64,000 nucleotides of DNA, taken from assembly GCA_035578175.1 (NCBI GenBank), contig JAQMRL010000006.1, positions 69,685,501-69,749,500 on the forward strand, given 5' to 3'. The notes beneath the pieces are model-generated. The model saw only the letters and a program-made list of their open reading frames with translations. It had not been told where the DNA came from and made no database searches. Positions within the stretch are counted from its first letter, which is position 1. The number at the start of each line of letters is the position of its first letter. Origin of the DNA: Catonia carolina. Taxonomy: Eukaryota > Arthropoda > Insecta > Hemiptera > Achilidae. The translations under genes were made by a program, and so were the position numbers. Positions 31,290 to 41,902 of this stretch are shown piece after piece.

Positions 31290-32615
31290 TTCTCATCCCC
31301 TTTATGAATATAAGGGAAGGAAAGTATTGTTTTATGTCGATTTTACGAAACCGAGTTTCACCGGATATACACGTTTTCTACCCCCGTAAACCCAGTAAAT
31401 AAACATGTTTTTAACGGTTGGTCTGTGTGTGTGCGCGTAAGGGAAGGAAAGTATTGTTTTATGTCAATTTTTCGAAACCGAGTTTCACCGGATATACACG
31501 TTTTCTACCCCCGTAAACCCAGTAAATAAACATGTTTTTAGCGGTTGGTCTGTGTGTGTACGTGTGTGTGCGCGTAAGGGAAGGAAAGTATTGTTTTATG
31601 TCGATTTTTCGAAACCGAGTTTCACCGGATATACACGTTTTCAACCCCCGTATACCCAGTAAATAAACATGTTTTAGCGGTTGGTCTGTGTGTGTACGTG
31701 TGTGTGCGCGTAAGGGAAGGAAAGTATTGTTTTATGTCGATTTTTCGAAACCGAGTTTCACCGGATATACACGTTTTCAACCCCCGTAAACCCAGTAAAT
31801 AAACATGTTTTTAGCGGTTGGTCTGTGTGTGTGTATGTGTGTGTGATTAAAATATCTCCCAAACGGAATAACTTACGAAGTTGAAACTTAAAACTTAAAT
31901 TAGGTATCACTTTGGGTTTGGGGCCAACTCTTATTATATTTTCATCGAAACCGGTCAACCGGAAGTAGTAGTTTATTCGAGTGATTTTTCACTTTTTGTA
32001 TTTTCTCAAAAACTGCTCCTACGATTTTTTTTTAAATCGCCTCATTTGTTACATTTTTTTATGCTCCGCAGTAAAGGGTAAGCGCTACGTCTGCTGTAAT
32101 TCTTGGGAAAGCTGTGCTGTCATCATAGAAAGAAACCGTTTTAAGATTGCGACCTTGTTATGCATTTTAGAGTGAACATGTACAATCAAAGTTGTTGAAC
32201 ATTTAGGAAACTGCAACTGTTTTTTCAAACATATTTTTATACAATGCTTAGTTTAGCGACAGTTAGTGATTTTATGTTTTTTTTTATCAAAATCGGTAAA
32301 AATTAAATTTTTTAAGATTATTGCTTTATTATGCATTTTACGACCAAAGTATTTATGATGAAAGTTACCCTATAGGAAATTAAAAAATCTGCAAGATTTT
32401 TGAAACATTTTTCTCTACAGAACCTTGTTTAGAGACAATTACTGATTTTCCGTATTTGTAAGTCGAACAGAGGTTGATTTTCATTCAGTCATGATTAAAA
32501 TTAGGTTATGTTTATCAATTTACATTATTTACTCATGATTAAACATGTATGTTATTTCGTTCATTATCTATATTGGCATGAGAAAGTCGTGTGGGTGTTT
32601 CACAACAGATTATTT
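31290..32615 (+). repeat. Rep-A copy with internal tandem expansion
   Basis: From a decayed start (TTCTCATCCCCTTTATG) to CACAACAGATTA. The block holding the TCACCGGATATACACG and CATGTTTTTAGCGGTTGG motifs plus its GT run is present four times (31312 onward). The rest of the family follows once. Confidence 0.88.
31312..31850 (+). repeat. Tandem array, four units of about 127-137 bp
   Basis: Units start at 31312, 31439, 31576 and 31712, each at AAGGGAAGGAAAGTATTG. Each ends in a GT/GC run (GTGTGTGCGCGT). The units are nearly identical. Confidence 0.93.
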
Positions 32616-33004
32616 GAAGTCAAATTAGGTGTTTTTAATAATAATTGTAATCAAAACCAACGTACAATTTGTAAAATTATAAATCGATTCGTTTTATTTA
32701 AGCAATAAGAGTATAAACGGACTTTTCTGTCATTATTGTTATTTTATTATTAAATAGACGGCCGTCTCCCTTCCCTACAAACCCCCCTCTCCACTCTTAC
32801 ATGTCTACCTGTTGCTTTATTTAAAACAAAGTAAATGTAAAATGAACACTCCTCTATTTGTACCTTCTTTTATCATTCAGTGAAACCCCTTTTCAATTTT
32901 CATTACAGGCACAACGAACTGTTAATTAATGATTTTCATTTAAATGGAATTGATAATCAACTGAAACCTAAAATCCTCCTTTTCTTTCCATCTCTTTCTC
33001 CTCC
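32616..33004. other. Unassigned sequence
   Basis: No gene or repeat recognised. Confidence 0.4.
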
Positions 33005-33615
33005 CCTCAATACGTTTTCTTTTATTTTTGACAAATAAACATTTCATTTTAAATAAATTTCGTACTGTTTTTACATTCAATAAAAAAACATAATGTGTAA
33101 ATAATAAATATATTTTTTATCTGTTTCTATAGGGTGTCACAAAAATAATATAAAGTTTTAAATTCCTTTATACTCATTGAACCATCGACTAATTTCTATC
33201 TTTTTCTTCTTCTTTTTCTTCTTCGTCTTTAGGTTCCACTTTCCTCCTAATACTTTTTCTTTTATTTTTTGAAAAGTAAACATATTATTTTAAATAAATT
33301 TCGTAGTGTGTTTTTTTCATTCAATAATTAAACATGAAATTTATATTTTCTTCCGGTTTTATCTGTTTCTATATGGTGTCACTAAAGTGGTATTGAATTA
33401 TAAATTCTTTTATACTAGTCATGGAATCATTGACTAATTTCTATTTTATTTTTCGTCTTCTTTTTCTTCTTCTACTCCTCCTCTTCATCTTCCTCCTCCT
33501 CCTCCTTCTTCTTCTTCTTCTTCAGGTTCCAACTCTTTCCCCCCCATATTTTTCGTTTTTTTGCAAAATAAACATTTTATTTTAAATAAATTTCGTACTG
33601 TTTGTATTCATTCAT
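33005..33615 (+). repeat. Tandem repeat, two and a half long units with CTT tracts
   Basis: The block TTTTAAATAAATTTCGTA recurs at about 33049, 33290 and 33580 in units of about 241 and 291 bp. Each complete unit includes CTGTTTCTATAGGGTGTCAC (or one variant base) and a growing TTC/CTC pyrimidine tract. Confidence 0.85.
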
Positions 33616-33617
33616 TG

Positions 33618-33712
33618 ATGAACAGGTTCGTTTCCCTAGTGGTAATTAACTGAAGTTCAAAGCTTAAACTTCCTACAATAATCCGTTCTTAAGATATTTT
33701 GTTCACACATAC

Positions 33713-33744
<32 letters not shown>

Positions 33745-33876
33745 AATCACTAAAACATATTTTATGGGTTCAGGGGGCCTAAAAACGTGTATATCAAGTG
33801 AAAACTCGAGTTCAAAAAATCGACATGAAAACAGTACTTAACTTGCCTATATAAATTCACATTGAGTAAGAAAAAG
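33618..33876 (-). repeat. Rep-A 5' part, diverged
   Basis: Minus orientation, from GTTTCCCTAGTGGTAATTAA to TTGCCTATATAAATTCACAT. CA microsatellite at 33714-33743. Confidence 0.8.
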
Positions 33877-34037
33877 AAGGGAACGTGAACTGCAAATGAA
33901 ACCTTCCTGGTACCAACGGCATTGACAAATCCAAACTGATTAACTTAGGTTGACCTGTTTTAACAGATTTTATGAAATCTGTTAATCATCTTCAGAAACA
34001 ATCTAAGTACTTATTCATCTTAAGTATTTTCAATTCC

Positions 34038-34190
34038 CCACCGGGACGGTCTAGAGGTAAAGTCGTCGCAGTGAGTCAACTTTTTAACTGTTGATTTCGG
34101 AGACGAAGGTTCTTTGGTTCAAATCCTAGTAAATTGTAAGTTAATTTCATACCGATTTGGATACTAGACAGTGGTTACCGGTGTGCTTTA
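34038..34190 (+). mobile_element. SINE-C, 3'-truncated
   Basis: A box ACGGTCTAGAGG, B box GGTTCAAATCC, then the body to CGGTGTGCTTTA. It ends against a Rep-A piece. Confidence 0.85.
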
Positions 34191-34334
34191 ACTTTACCAG
34201 TACCTAACTTTAGTTTCAAGTTTCAACTTCGTACGATGTTTCGTTCTTGAGATATTTTCTTCAGACACACACACACACACAGACAAATCGCTAAAAACAT
34301 GTTCGTGTGGGTTCAGGGGGTCTGAAAATGTGTA

Positions 34335-35658
34335 CGAGGGGGTACCCAAAAGAAACCGGAATTATTTTTTAAAACTATTTATTTTTAATTTTTTTACAAA
34401 AGAACCTTATCCCCTTCAAAATACTCTCCATTACAACTAATACATTTGTCCCACCGGTGCTTCCACTGTTCAAAACATTTTTTGTACTCCTCTTCAGTGA
34501 TGGCTGCCAGCTCATCCGTCGTTTTTTTCTTGACATCATCAACGTTGTTAAATCGGAGACCTTTCATGCCCCTTTTCATGCGTGGGAACAAGAAAAAATC
34601 ACACGGAGCCAGATCGGGCGAGTACGGTGCGTGTGGTAGCAAAACCATGCCGTTTTTCGCCAAAAACTGGGTAACCGAGATTGCCGTGTGTGCAGGCGCG
34701 TTGTCGTGGTGGAAAAACCAGTCCCCTGTCTGCCACAAATTAGGTCTTTTACGACGAATGCTGTTTCGTAGTCTTCTTAACACTTCAAGATAAAAAGCTT
34801 GATTTACCGTCTGGCCTGGTGGAACGAACTCTGAATGGACAATTCCCCTCACATCAAAAAAATCAAATCAGCATTGTTTTGATGTTCGATCTGACTTGAC
34901 GACTTTTTTTTGGTCGGGGTGATAATGAAGTCTTCCATTGACTGGATTGTTGTTTGGTTTCTGGGTCGTACCCATAGCACCAAGACTCGTCACCCGTAAT
35001 GATCTTTGACATGAAATCTGGATCAGTTTCAAGCTGTTGTTTCAAATCACTACACGTTTCAATTCGACGTTCCTTTTGAGTGTCTGTCAGAACCCGAGGC
35101 ACAAACTCGGCAGCGACTCTTTTCATTGTCAAGTCTTCTGTTAAAATGCGTTGGACTGAGCTCCAAGATAACCCACTAACCTGTGATATTTGGTCAATGG
35201 TCTGTCGTCGGTCTGTTCGTACAATTTCTTTCACTTTCACAACATTTTCGTCTGTTCGGGAAGTCGACGGTCGTCCAGAACGAGGTTTGTTCTCAATCGA
35301 CATGTCGCCATTTTTAAAGCGCAAAAACCACTCGTACACTTGGGTTTTTCCAATAGCGTCGTCTTTGTAAGCTGTGTTCAACATTACAACTGTTTCCGCG
35401 GCGTTTTTACCGAGCAAGAAGCAAAATTTCACAGCCGCACGTTGTTCATTAAAACTTGCCTTCATGAAAAACGACACGAGCACAAAACAGCACTAGCGAG
35501 AACAATCACTGCACGAGAACAGAACAAGCTAGATCAACGAACAAAATGGCATTGAACTGGCAATGAGTAGCGCTACAAGCAGCCTAGTGGCGGGAATTTG
35601 TACTGCACAAGCTCCGCCCACAGCAGAGCTATTCCGGATACTTTTGGGTACCCCCTCG
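34335..35658 (-). mobile_element. Mariner element, complete but frameshifted
   Basis: 1324 bp with inverted ends CGAGGGGGTACCCAAAAG, which continue about ten bases with two mismatches. Flanked by TA at 34333-34334 and 35659-35660. It encodes a full-length-looking transposase on the minus strand apart from one frameshift. Confidence 0.95.
34394..35483 (-). pseudogene. Mariner transposase, one frameshift
   Basis: Two minus-strand frames, 35483-34863 and 34852-34394, together make one DD34D mariner transposase of usual size (about 360 residues). Domains in order: an N-terminal helix-turn-helix (FNEQRAAVKFCFLLGK, YEWFLRFKNG), the linker PRSGRPSTSRTDENV, a second helix-turn-helix, the FVPRVLTD motif in the WVPHEL position, first catalytic Asp in ITGDESWCYGYD, second in HHDNAPAHTA, third in YSPDLAPCDFFLFP with 34 residues between. 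A one-base length change in a T run at about 34855-34866 makes a stop and shifts the frame just after IKTMLI. Otherwise it looks intact, so the loss of function seems recent. Confidence 0.92.
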
Positions 35659-35752
35659 TATATCCGGTGAAAACTCGATTTTTTTAAATCCACATATAAA
35701 TAATACTTTCTTTTCTGTATATTTATTTAGGCAAGAGAAAGTAAAAAATGAA

Positions 35753-36732
35753 TCTATACTAACATAATAAAGAAGAAACGTCTGTTTGTTTGTTTGTTTG
35801 TTTGTGTGAGGTAATCTCAGAAACTACTGAACTGATTTTAAAAAATCTTACATTATTGCATAGCTTAGAGCTTCCTGATCAATATAGGCTATTTTGTAAC
35901 TTTAAGTAACTTTAATTAAGTGAGTTAAGCAACTTAAACAGTGACGATGTCGCATGTTTTAGTTTATCGGGTGCATAGCACTTTTGTATTTTTTCTAAGT
36001 CCTCTGGATGGTGTACTATTTTTTGGGCTAGAAGCACTATTCAACTTTTATATTTTATAGAAAAACGTGAAGAATAACATTCGATTCCAAAAACATTAAA
36101 AATTCGGAAATATTCAAAAATTTTTATTTTTGTACTGTATTTCTTGTATTTGTTTTTATTCGACAGGAAGAGAATGAGTCATATATTTCCAATTACTCTG
36201 CGTGCCGCACCCCCCCCTCGTATTACTGTCTCTTATCTCAGCCATATATCAATTGTGCCGGCCGCGTTGGCGATGTTGGTAACGTGCTCGCCTCTCATCA
36301 CGCGGTCTTGGGTTCGAATCCCACTCGGGCATTTTTTCATACGTTACAAAAAATTCATTTCATCCTTCACCGTCTGCATTAGCAGCAATTTGCAAAACAA
36401 TCGGACGTTTAACCAAAAAAAAAAAAAAAAAAAAATATATATCAATTGTCTCTTTCTTTTCCCTCGTTATTCTTCTAAGCATTCTATTCAATTCTGTTAA
36501 ATCGCGAAGGCAAACATTTAAAACGGTGGGCATCGATTTGAGACAACAGTCCTTCCTTTACTCATGGACAACTTTATGTCGGACTTTCTAAAGCTGGGAG
36601 TGCTGAAAAACAATTTATTTTGCTGCCACAGGGCAACAAAATCAAAAATATTGTATATAGAGAGGTTTTAAAATAATAATTTAATGAGGCCTACATCAGC
36701 TGCTGTGAAGCGAAGCGAGCGGGGATTGCTAG
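35753..36732 (+). mobile_element. Non-autonomous Helitron-like element carrying SINE-D
   Basis: Starts TCTATACTAACATAATAAAG, has a TTTG microsatellite (35781-35803), GAGGTAATCTCAGAAACTAC, and ends GAAGCGAAGCGAGCGGGG then ATTGCTAG. It lies between A and T. The ends match the 15.95 kb copy. No rolling-circle replicase ORF is present. Confidence 0.82.
36257..36436 (+). mobile_element. SINE-D, full length with 13-bp TSD
   Basis: Flanked by ATATATCAATTGT at 36244-36256 and 36437-36449, so it inserted inside the Helitron. tRNA-like head: A box TTGGCGATGTTGG, B box GGGTTCGAATCCC. Tail GTCTGCATTAGCAGCAATTT, CGGACGTTTAACC and about 19 A's. Confidence 0.95.
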
Positions 36733-36761
36733 TTTTATTTTAATAAAATACAGTAAATGTA

Positions 36762-37155
36762 AGCCCATAACAGACAGGTGGAGTGTCAAATTATTTACAC
36801 TCAATCTGTTAGTTGTAGGGCTAAAATAAATAGTTCTGTTTCGTATCACATGGTCAGCCAATTAAATGACTGAATCATTTAAGAACAGAAGAGGTAGAGG
36901 TGTAAAAGACACTAATCAGAGTTATCTTCTCTGAAAGTAATGAATTTCATTGTACAGCCAGACCCTGTGGTGAATGAAGTGAAGTTGTCATTTACAGAGT
37001 GGAAAATATGTGCTTTTCAGAGGGCCCAGCATGCTGATAAGCGTACTTTTCCACTCAGTGAGGAAGACAATGGTAAACCATTCACTCCTCGTTTTACTTG
37101 GTAAAACCTCTAGAGGTTCAAACCAGCCTACAGGCTGACGTACCTTACCAACAAC
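36762..37155 (+). mobile_element. SINE-B, full length with 12-bp TSD
   Basis: 394 bp, AGCCCATAACAGACAGG to CCTTACCAACAAC, flanked by ACAGTAAATGTA at 36750-36761 and 37156-37167. Confidence 0.95.
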
Positions 37156-37167
37156 ACAGTAAATGTA

Positions 37168-37606
37168 TAGTTGTAAAAAGAAAACACTAAACGATAAATT
37201 GAAGAGTTTATAAAAGGAAGTATGATAAAATAATAATGATCCGCTGTACTATTAATTTTCCAATAATTTAGAGACGTAATGGTAAAAGAAAATACGGTGG
37301 AAAATTTTATAACAAGATTTTCCGAGAATTTTCATCATAAAATGATGTTTATTAAAGTACGGCGTATCAGAGTTATTATATTATTAAACTACAGTGGTAA
37401 ATACAATAATCAGATTGGAAAGAGGAGCGGTGGAAAAATGAATCAAAATTTCACAAGAAAAAGGACGGCCTCATTATCGTTTCCTTTAATAGCGACATCG
37501 TTAAATAAAAGTACTGAACTTTTAAGCAAATGTTGCGGCGGCAGATCAAACTAAGTTTATCAAAAAATCATTCGGGTAAATTAAGCTTTACGTAGCCTAC
37601 TTTGTA
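37168..37606. other. Unassigned sequence with a 91-codon open frame
   Basis: The plus-strand frame 37279-37554 begins MVKENTVENFITRFSENF. No recognisable domain, no neighbouring exon signal, and composition like the spacer. Not called as a gene. Confidence 0.3.
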
Positions 37607-37831
37607 TTAATTATTTTCTCTTGGAAATTAAAGGAAAATATTATTTACATGTTGATTTTTCCAAATCAAAGTTTCACCAGAAATACGTTTTCGTTATACG
37701 TGAAGCCAAAAAACCATGTTTCTATCGAATGTTATTCTGTTTTTCTTGTAATACTACTGTCTGTATGCAGTTTACGATAAAAGTGTATATAATAAAATTT
37801 ATCGGATATTAAACAATTTTTATAACTATTA

Positions 37832-39179
37832 CGAGGGTAGGCTGATAAGTAATGCACACATGCTTGTAGAAGACAACTAAATAAACTTCAGTAGCGCGCC
37901 TGGTGGCATGTGGAAGTACTATTTCTCCTCTACAAGCCTGCGCAGTTTGAAGGCGTTGCTTTCATTCAGTTTGTTTTGAGTAGTGGAAGTATGGCGTCGT
38001 GTTCTGGTGCTATGTCAACGAGAATTAAACAACGCGCTGTTATCGAATTTTTAACTGCTGAGAAAGTGAATCCTAGTGAGATTTATCGTCGTTTAAAGGC
38101 TGTTTATTGTGACGATACTGTTGATAGGTCTACTGTGAATCGTTGGGTAATAAAATTTCGTGATTGCCAACCTGGAAAAGCCTTAATTGTTGACAAAACA
38201 CGCAGTGGACGACCAATCACTGCCTCAGACGATAATCGTCGCAAACTCATCGATGATTTGATTCAAAATGACCGGCGAATCACTCAACAGCGTATCGCAA
38301 ACCAAATTGGAATATCTAAGGAACGTGTTGGCTTCATTATTGAACAATTGGGATACCGTAAAATCTGTGCACGATGGGTACCACGCCGTCTGACAGACGA
38401 GAATAAACAGCGTCGATTGGAATGCTGTGAACAACTTTTGAAGCGCTACCGTGACGAAGGAGACGACTTTCTTTTGAATATTGTGACGGGGGACGAGTCA
38501 TGGGTTCATCATTACGATCCCGAAGAAAAAAGGCAGAGCGCTGAATATCGTCATCCACATTCTCCTGTTGTGAAAAAGTTCAAAACACAACCGTCCGCAA
38601 AAAAAATTCTTTTGACTGTGTTTTGGGATGCTCGCCGAGTTTATGTGACTGATTATCTGGAACGAGGGGCAACGGTAAATTCTGCTCAGTATATACAGAC
38701 TCTGAAACACCTCCGACGTCGAGTTTGTCGTGTTAGAGGCAACCTGGCGCCAATAATTTTGCAACACGACAATGCTCGTCCACACACTTCGCGTGCAACT
38801 GGAGAGGCTCTGAGAAACCTGAAGTTTCAACCAATTTTACACCCTCCGTATTCTCCCGACCTTGCGCCTTGCGATTTTTATTTTTTTCCTCTACTGAAGA
38901 GAGACCTTAAGGGTAATCATTACAGCTCGGACAATGAGGTGAAGGCAGCTATTGCGTCCTGGGTTCGAGGAAAGTCGGAAGAATTTTTCAGTGACGGAAT
39001 GAAAAAACTTGTTAAACGTTGGGAGAAATGTGTAATGCTTAACGGTGACTATATTGAAAAATAAATAGATAATTTGGTAGGTTAAGATTTGTACTTTAAT
39101 TTGTTATTTACCCCATCTTGCTATTTCTTTTTGTTCGTCTTCTACAAGCATGTGTGCATTACTTATCAGCCTACCCTCG
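37832..39179 (+). mobile_element. Complete mariner element with intact transposase
   Basis: 1348 bp, flanked by TA at 37830-37831 and 39180-39181. Terminal repeats are perfect over 43 bases, starting CGAGGGTAGGCTGATAAG at each end. It carries a single uninterrupted transposase gene on the plus strand. All parts needed for an autonomous mariner are visible. Confidence 0.97.
37991..39064 (+). CDS. Mariner transposase (DD34D), intact
   Basis: A 357-residue mariner transposase, the cut-and-paste enzyme that binds the element's terminal repeats and inserts at TA. Residues 11-60 form the first helix-turn-helix (IKQRAVIEFLTAEK to RWVIKFRDCQ), 70-75 the RSGRP linker, 91-125 the second helix-turn-helix (IQNDRRITQQRIANQIG), and 129-134 WVPRRL in the place of the WVPHEL dimer motif. 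Catalytic residues are D168 (VTGDESWVHHYDPE), D260 (QHDNARPHTS) and D295 (PYSPDLAPCDFYFFP), with 34 residues between the last two. The family is usually about 345-360 residues, so it is full length. I prefer the ATG at 37991: A at -3 and G at +4, and the upstream in-frame ATG at 37910 would add an atypical 27-residue leader. There is no stop or frameshift. The DNA is visibly less AT-rich than its surroundings. A near-identical deleted copy is at 59305-60264, implying recent activity. Confidence 0.96.
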   Translation: MASCSGAMSTRIKQRAVIEFLTAEKVNPSEIYRRLKAVYCDDTVDRSTVNRWVIKFRDCQPGKALIVDKTRSGRPITASDDNRRKLIDDLIQNDRRITQQRIANQIGISKERVGFIIEQLGYRKICARWVPRRLTDENKQRRLECCEQLLKRYRDEGDDFLLNIVTGDESWVHHYDPEEKRQSAEYRHPHSPVVKKFKTQPSAKKILLTVFWDARRVYVTDYLERGATVNSAQYIQTLKHLRRRVCRVRGNLAPIILQHDNARPHTSRATGEALRNLKFQPILHPPYSPDLAPCDFYFFPLLKRDLKGNHYSSDNEVKAAIASWVRGKSEEFFSDGMKKLVKRWEKCVMLNGDYIEK

Positions 39180-39371
39180 TATTTCAAGCATATTCTTCTA
39201 CAGAACCTAGTTTAACGTCAATTTATTATTTACCGTATCTTTAAGTCGAACAAAGGGTTTACTTTCATTTTACGTCATTTACTCTCGATTAAAATTATAT
39301 GTTTTTAATTTTACGTTGTTTATAACTGATTTAACATAAGTTTATATTTAATTATTTATACATGTTTTTAC

Positions 39372-39520
39372 CCTTAGCAGGCAGTAGGAGTTTTAATTTT
39401 TTTGCACTCGAACTGCTAGTTCCAGGGCTACAAAAAATAGTTCTGTTTCTTGTCACATGGTCAGCCAATTATACTGTATGACAAAAGTATTAAGAACAGA
39501 ATTGGCAAAGGTATAGAAAA
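39372..39520 (+). mobile_element. SINE-B 5' fragment, diverged
   Basis: CCTTAGCAGGCAGTAGGAG through TATTAAGAACAGAATTGGC. The rest of the family is absent. Confidence 0.75.
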
Positions 39521-40423
39521 CAGTAAACAAATTAGGGATTACAAAAAAAATTCATTTGTTAAAAAACGTTTCATAAATTTAACATTAGTTTACTATTATT
39601 ACATTATTATTTATGATTAGTAGGTTTTTATTATAGACTCAGTTTTATTTTATTTTTGGGCACAAGTAATACCAGACTAATGCGCTTGAATTATAACAGG
39701 AGAGTAAACAATTCCAGTGATTTGTTGTTTATCATTTCAGATTGTTTATTTCATATCATTAAAATAATTAATGTCTGTGACTAGATTAAAATACAACTGT
39801 TTGCACTTGCCCGTGTTTAACTCAGTTTTAGTTTCATTAGTTTATCTTTTGGTATTGTATCGGTTCGTTTCGATTTTCTTCGTAGACTGAAGTTGAAAAG
39901 GTTTTTAAGCTGAGTTTTGTTAGCATGCGTGATAGTGAATGTGTTGAGTTTTTGAAACATAAAAGCGGTCAACATTAAAAAATAGAAAAAATTGTTTTGT
40001 TAAAAGTAATGGTGTTAAAATAATTAATTCAGGAGTCTGTATGAAACTACAATAATTACAAGTAATCAGAACGGTATACTTGAAAACGCTTGAAGAATAA
40101 TGTTTATTTTAGCTGGATGCAGATATTTTAATGATGTAACGTTTTGCAAGTTAAAAGTGTCCGGCGGAGGTAGATACATGCAAACTAGTGTAAAACTTTC
40201 GTTTACAACCTATAGTTGGCGCGTATTCTCTCCTCCGGACAATTATCTTGCACTTCGTTCTATCATAAAAATATCTACAGTAGGTTCGGCGAAACAGTAG
40301 CTGTGGTTGTGCGCGCTGGAGCGCGCACAGTTTGGAAACTGGTGGGTGACTAAGGGAGTGTTACTGTAGTACTTTCTTTTCATATTTGACACTACTGTAT
40401 ACTACGTACAATACATCTACGTT
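39521..40423. other. Unassigned sequence with a GC-rich hairpin
   Basis: No gene. The stretch 40160-40380 is GC-richer and contains GTGCGCGCTGGAGCGCGCAC (40308-40327), an 8-bp perfect stem with a 4-base loop. An inverted pair CTACAGTA/TACTGTAG lies near 40274 and 40363. Confidence 0.45.
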
Positions 40424-40800
40424 GTTGTTGTTTAGGTCATCAGCCGAAAGGCTGGTTTGAACCTGTAGAGGTTTTACTAAGTAAAACGAGGAGTGAGGTG
40501 GTTTACAATTGCCTTCCTCACCGAGTGAAAAAGTTCGCTTATCAGCATGCCGGGCCCTCTGAAAAGCACATATTTCCACTCTGCAAATGACACCTTCACT
40601 TCATTCACCACAGGGTCTGGCTGTACAATGAAATTCATTACTTTCAGAGGAGATAACTCCGATTAGTGTCACAGTACACCTCTACCTCTTCTGTTCTTAA
40701 ATGATTCAGTCATTTAATTGGCTGACCATGTGATACGAAACAGAACTATTTATTTTAGCCCTGCAACGAACAGATTGAGTGTAAAAAATTTGACACACCT
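40424..40800 (-). mobile_element. SINE-B, slightly 5'-truncated
   Basis: GTTGTTGTTGTTTAGGTC to AATTTGACACACC. It retains most of the MNF-type frame on the minus strand. Target duplication not obvious. Confidence 0.92.
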
Positions 40801-40981
40801 TCGTTTATTTTTGCCCATATATTATTATACTACTTACCTTTACATTGCCTCACTTTATTATTAATATTTTTATAATGCAAATCTAAAATAGTTATATAAA
40901 ATTTTTTTTTAAAATTTAATACATGTATTAAGAGTCAATTTACATTCTTTTAGCCGGTAAAACGTAGATGTCGAATTTTTA

Positions 40982-41899
40982 CTTCCTCTTGCCTATATGA
41001 AAATATAGGAAAGTATTGTTTTCATGTCGATTTATCGAAATCGAGTTTTCACCGGATCTACACGTTTTCAGACCCCCTGAACCCAAAAAAAATGTTTTTA
41101 GCGATTGGTCTTTGTGTGTGTGTCTGTGTGTGAACAGAATATCTCAAGAACGGAACATCGTACGAACTTGAAACTTAAGTTACATGCCACTACCGGACCC
41201 GACACGAACATTTTCATCAAAATCGGTCAACCGGAAGTAGTAGTTTATTCGTGTAATTTTTCACTTTTTTGCGATTTTCTCAGAAACTGGTCCTACGATT
41301 TTTTTAAAAATCGCCTCATTTACTACATGTTTTATGCTCTACAAGATAGGGTAGGCGCCATGTCTGCTGAAATTCTAGGAGAGGCTGTTTTCACTTAAAA
41401 AATTTGTTTTTTCAGATTGCGACTTTAATATGGACTTAAGCGCAAAAATGTTTATAACAAAAAATGTAAAAAATTTAAAATGCCACAACTTTTAATTGAA
41501 ACATTTTTTTGTGTAACGCTTTGTTTATCGGTAATTACCGATTTTCTGTTTATTTTCTCATGAAATCGTGTAAAGAATCAATTTTTTTAAGATTTTAGTT
41601 TTATTATAAATTTTACGACAAAATTATATAATTAAATTTATAGGAAATTAAAAGGTCTGCAACGTTTATTTAGAGCATATTTCTCTACAGAGCCTAGTTT
41701 AGCGTGAAAGAGTGATTTTTCGTATTTTTTTTAGCTAAACTGCAGTTGATTTTCATTTTGCGTCGTTCACTCATGATTAAAATAAGGTTATGTTTTTTGA
41801 GGTTAGTTTATTTATAATGTTTTATTACGAATTTTAAGTTATATTGGTCATTATTTTCATTGGCAAGAGAAAGTTGTGTGAGTGTTTCACACCAGATTT
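40982..41899 (+). repeat. Rep-A, full length with TTA on both sides
   Basis: CTTCCTCTTGCC to ACACCAGATTT, 918 bp. TTA at 40979-40981 and 41900-41902. GT run short (about 41113-41130). Confidence 0.92.
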
Positions 41900-41902
41900 T
41901 TA

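Larger units (their letters stand above)
34191..35745 (-). repeat. Rep-A 5' part, interrupted by a mariner
   Basis: 34191-34332 and 35661-35745 join across the mariner into GAAAATGTGTATATCCGGTG, the expected Rep-A sequence. The mariner therefore inserted at a TA inside Rep-A. It ends at GGCAAGAGAAAG. Confidence 0.9.
37607..39370 (+). repeat. Diverged Rep-A copy, interrupted by a mariner
   Basis: 37607-37831 (ATTTTCTCTTGGAAATTAAA and the AGTTTCACCAG block, with an internal deletion) and 39180-39370 (TTCTACAGAACCTAGTTTAA onward) are the two sides of one copy. The mariner sits at a TA within it. Confidence 0.75.

Noticed and set aside
31312..31850. CRISPR-like or satellite array
   Set aside because: There are no unique spacers; the units are head-to-tail copies of an internal Rep-A block.
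34446..34793. Plus-strand frames across mariner elements (also 38225-38830 and 59583-59915 on minus)
   Set aside because: Antisense shadows of transposase genes with clear catalytic motifs on the other strand.
36257..36340. Functional tRNA gene (also at 13980-14055 and 49150)
   Set aside because: A and B boxes are present, but the cloverleaf is not convincing, and each is followed by a SINE body, poly(A) tail and target duplication.
37279..37554. 91-codon frame MVKENTVENF as a gene
   Set aside because: Composition like the surrounding spacer, no domain, and isolated between repeats.
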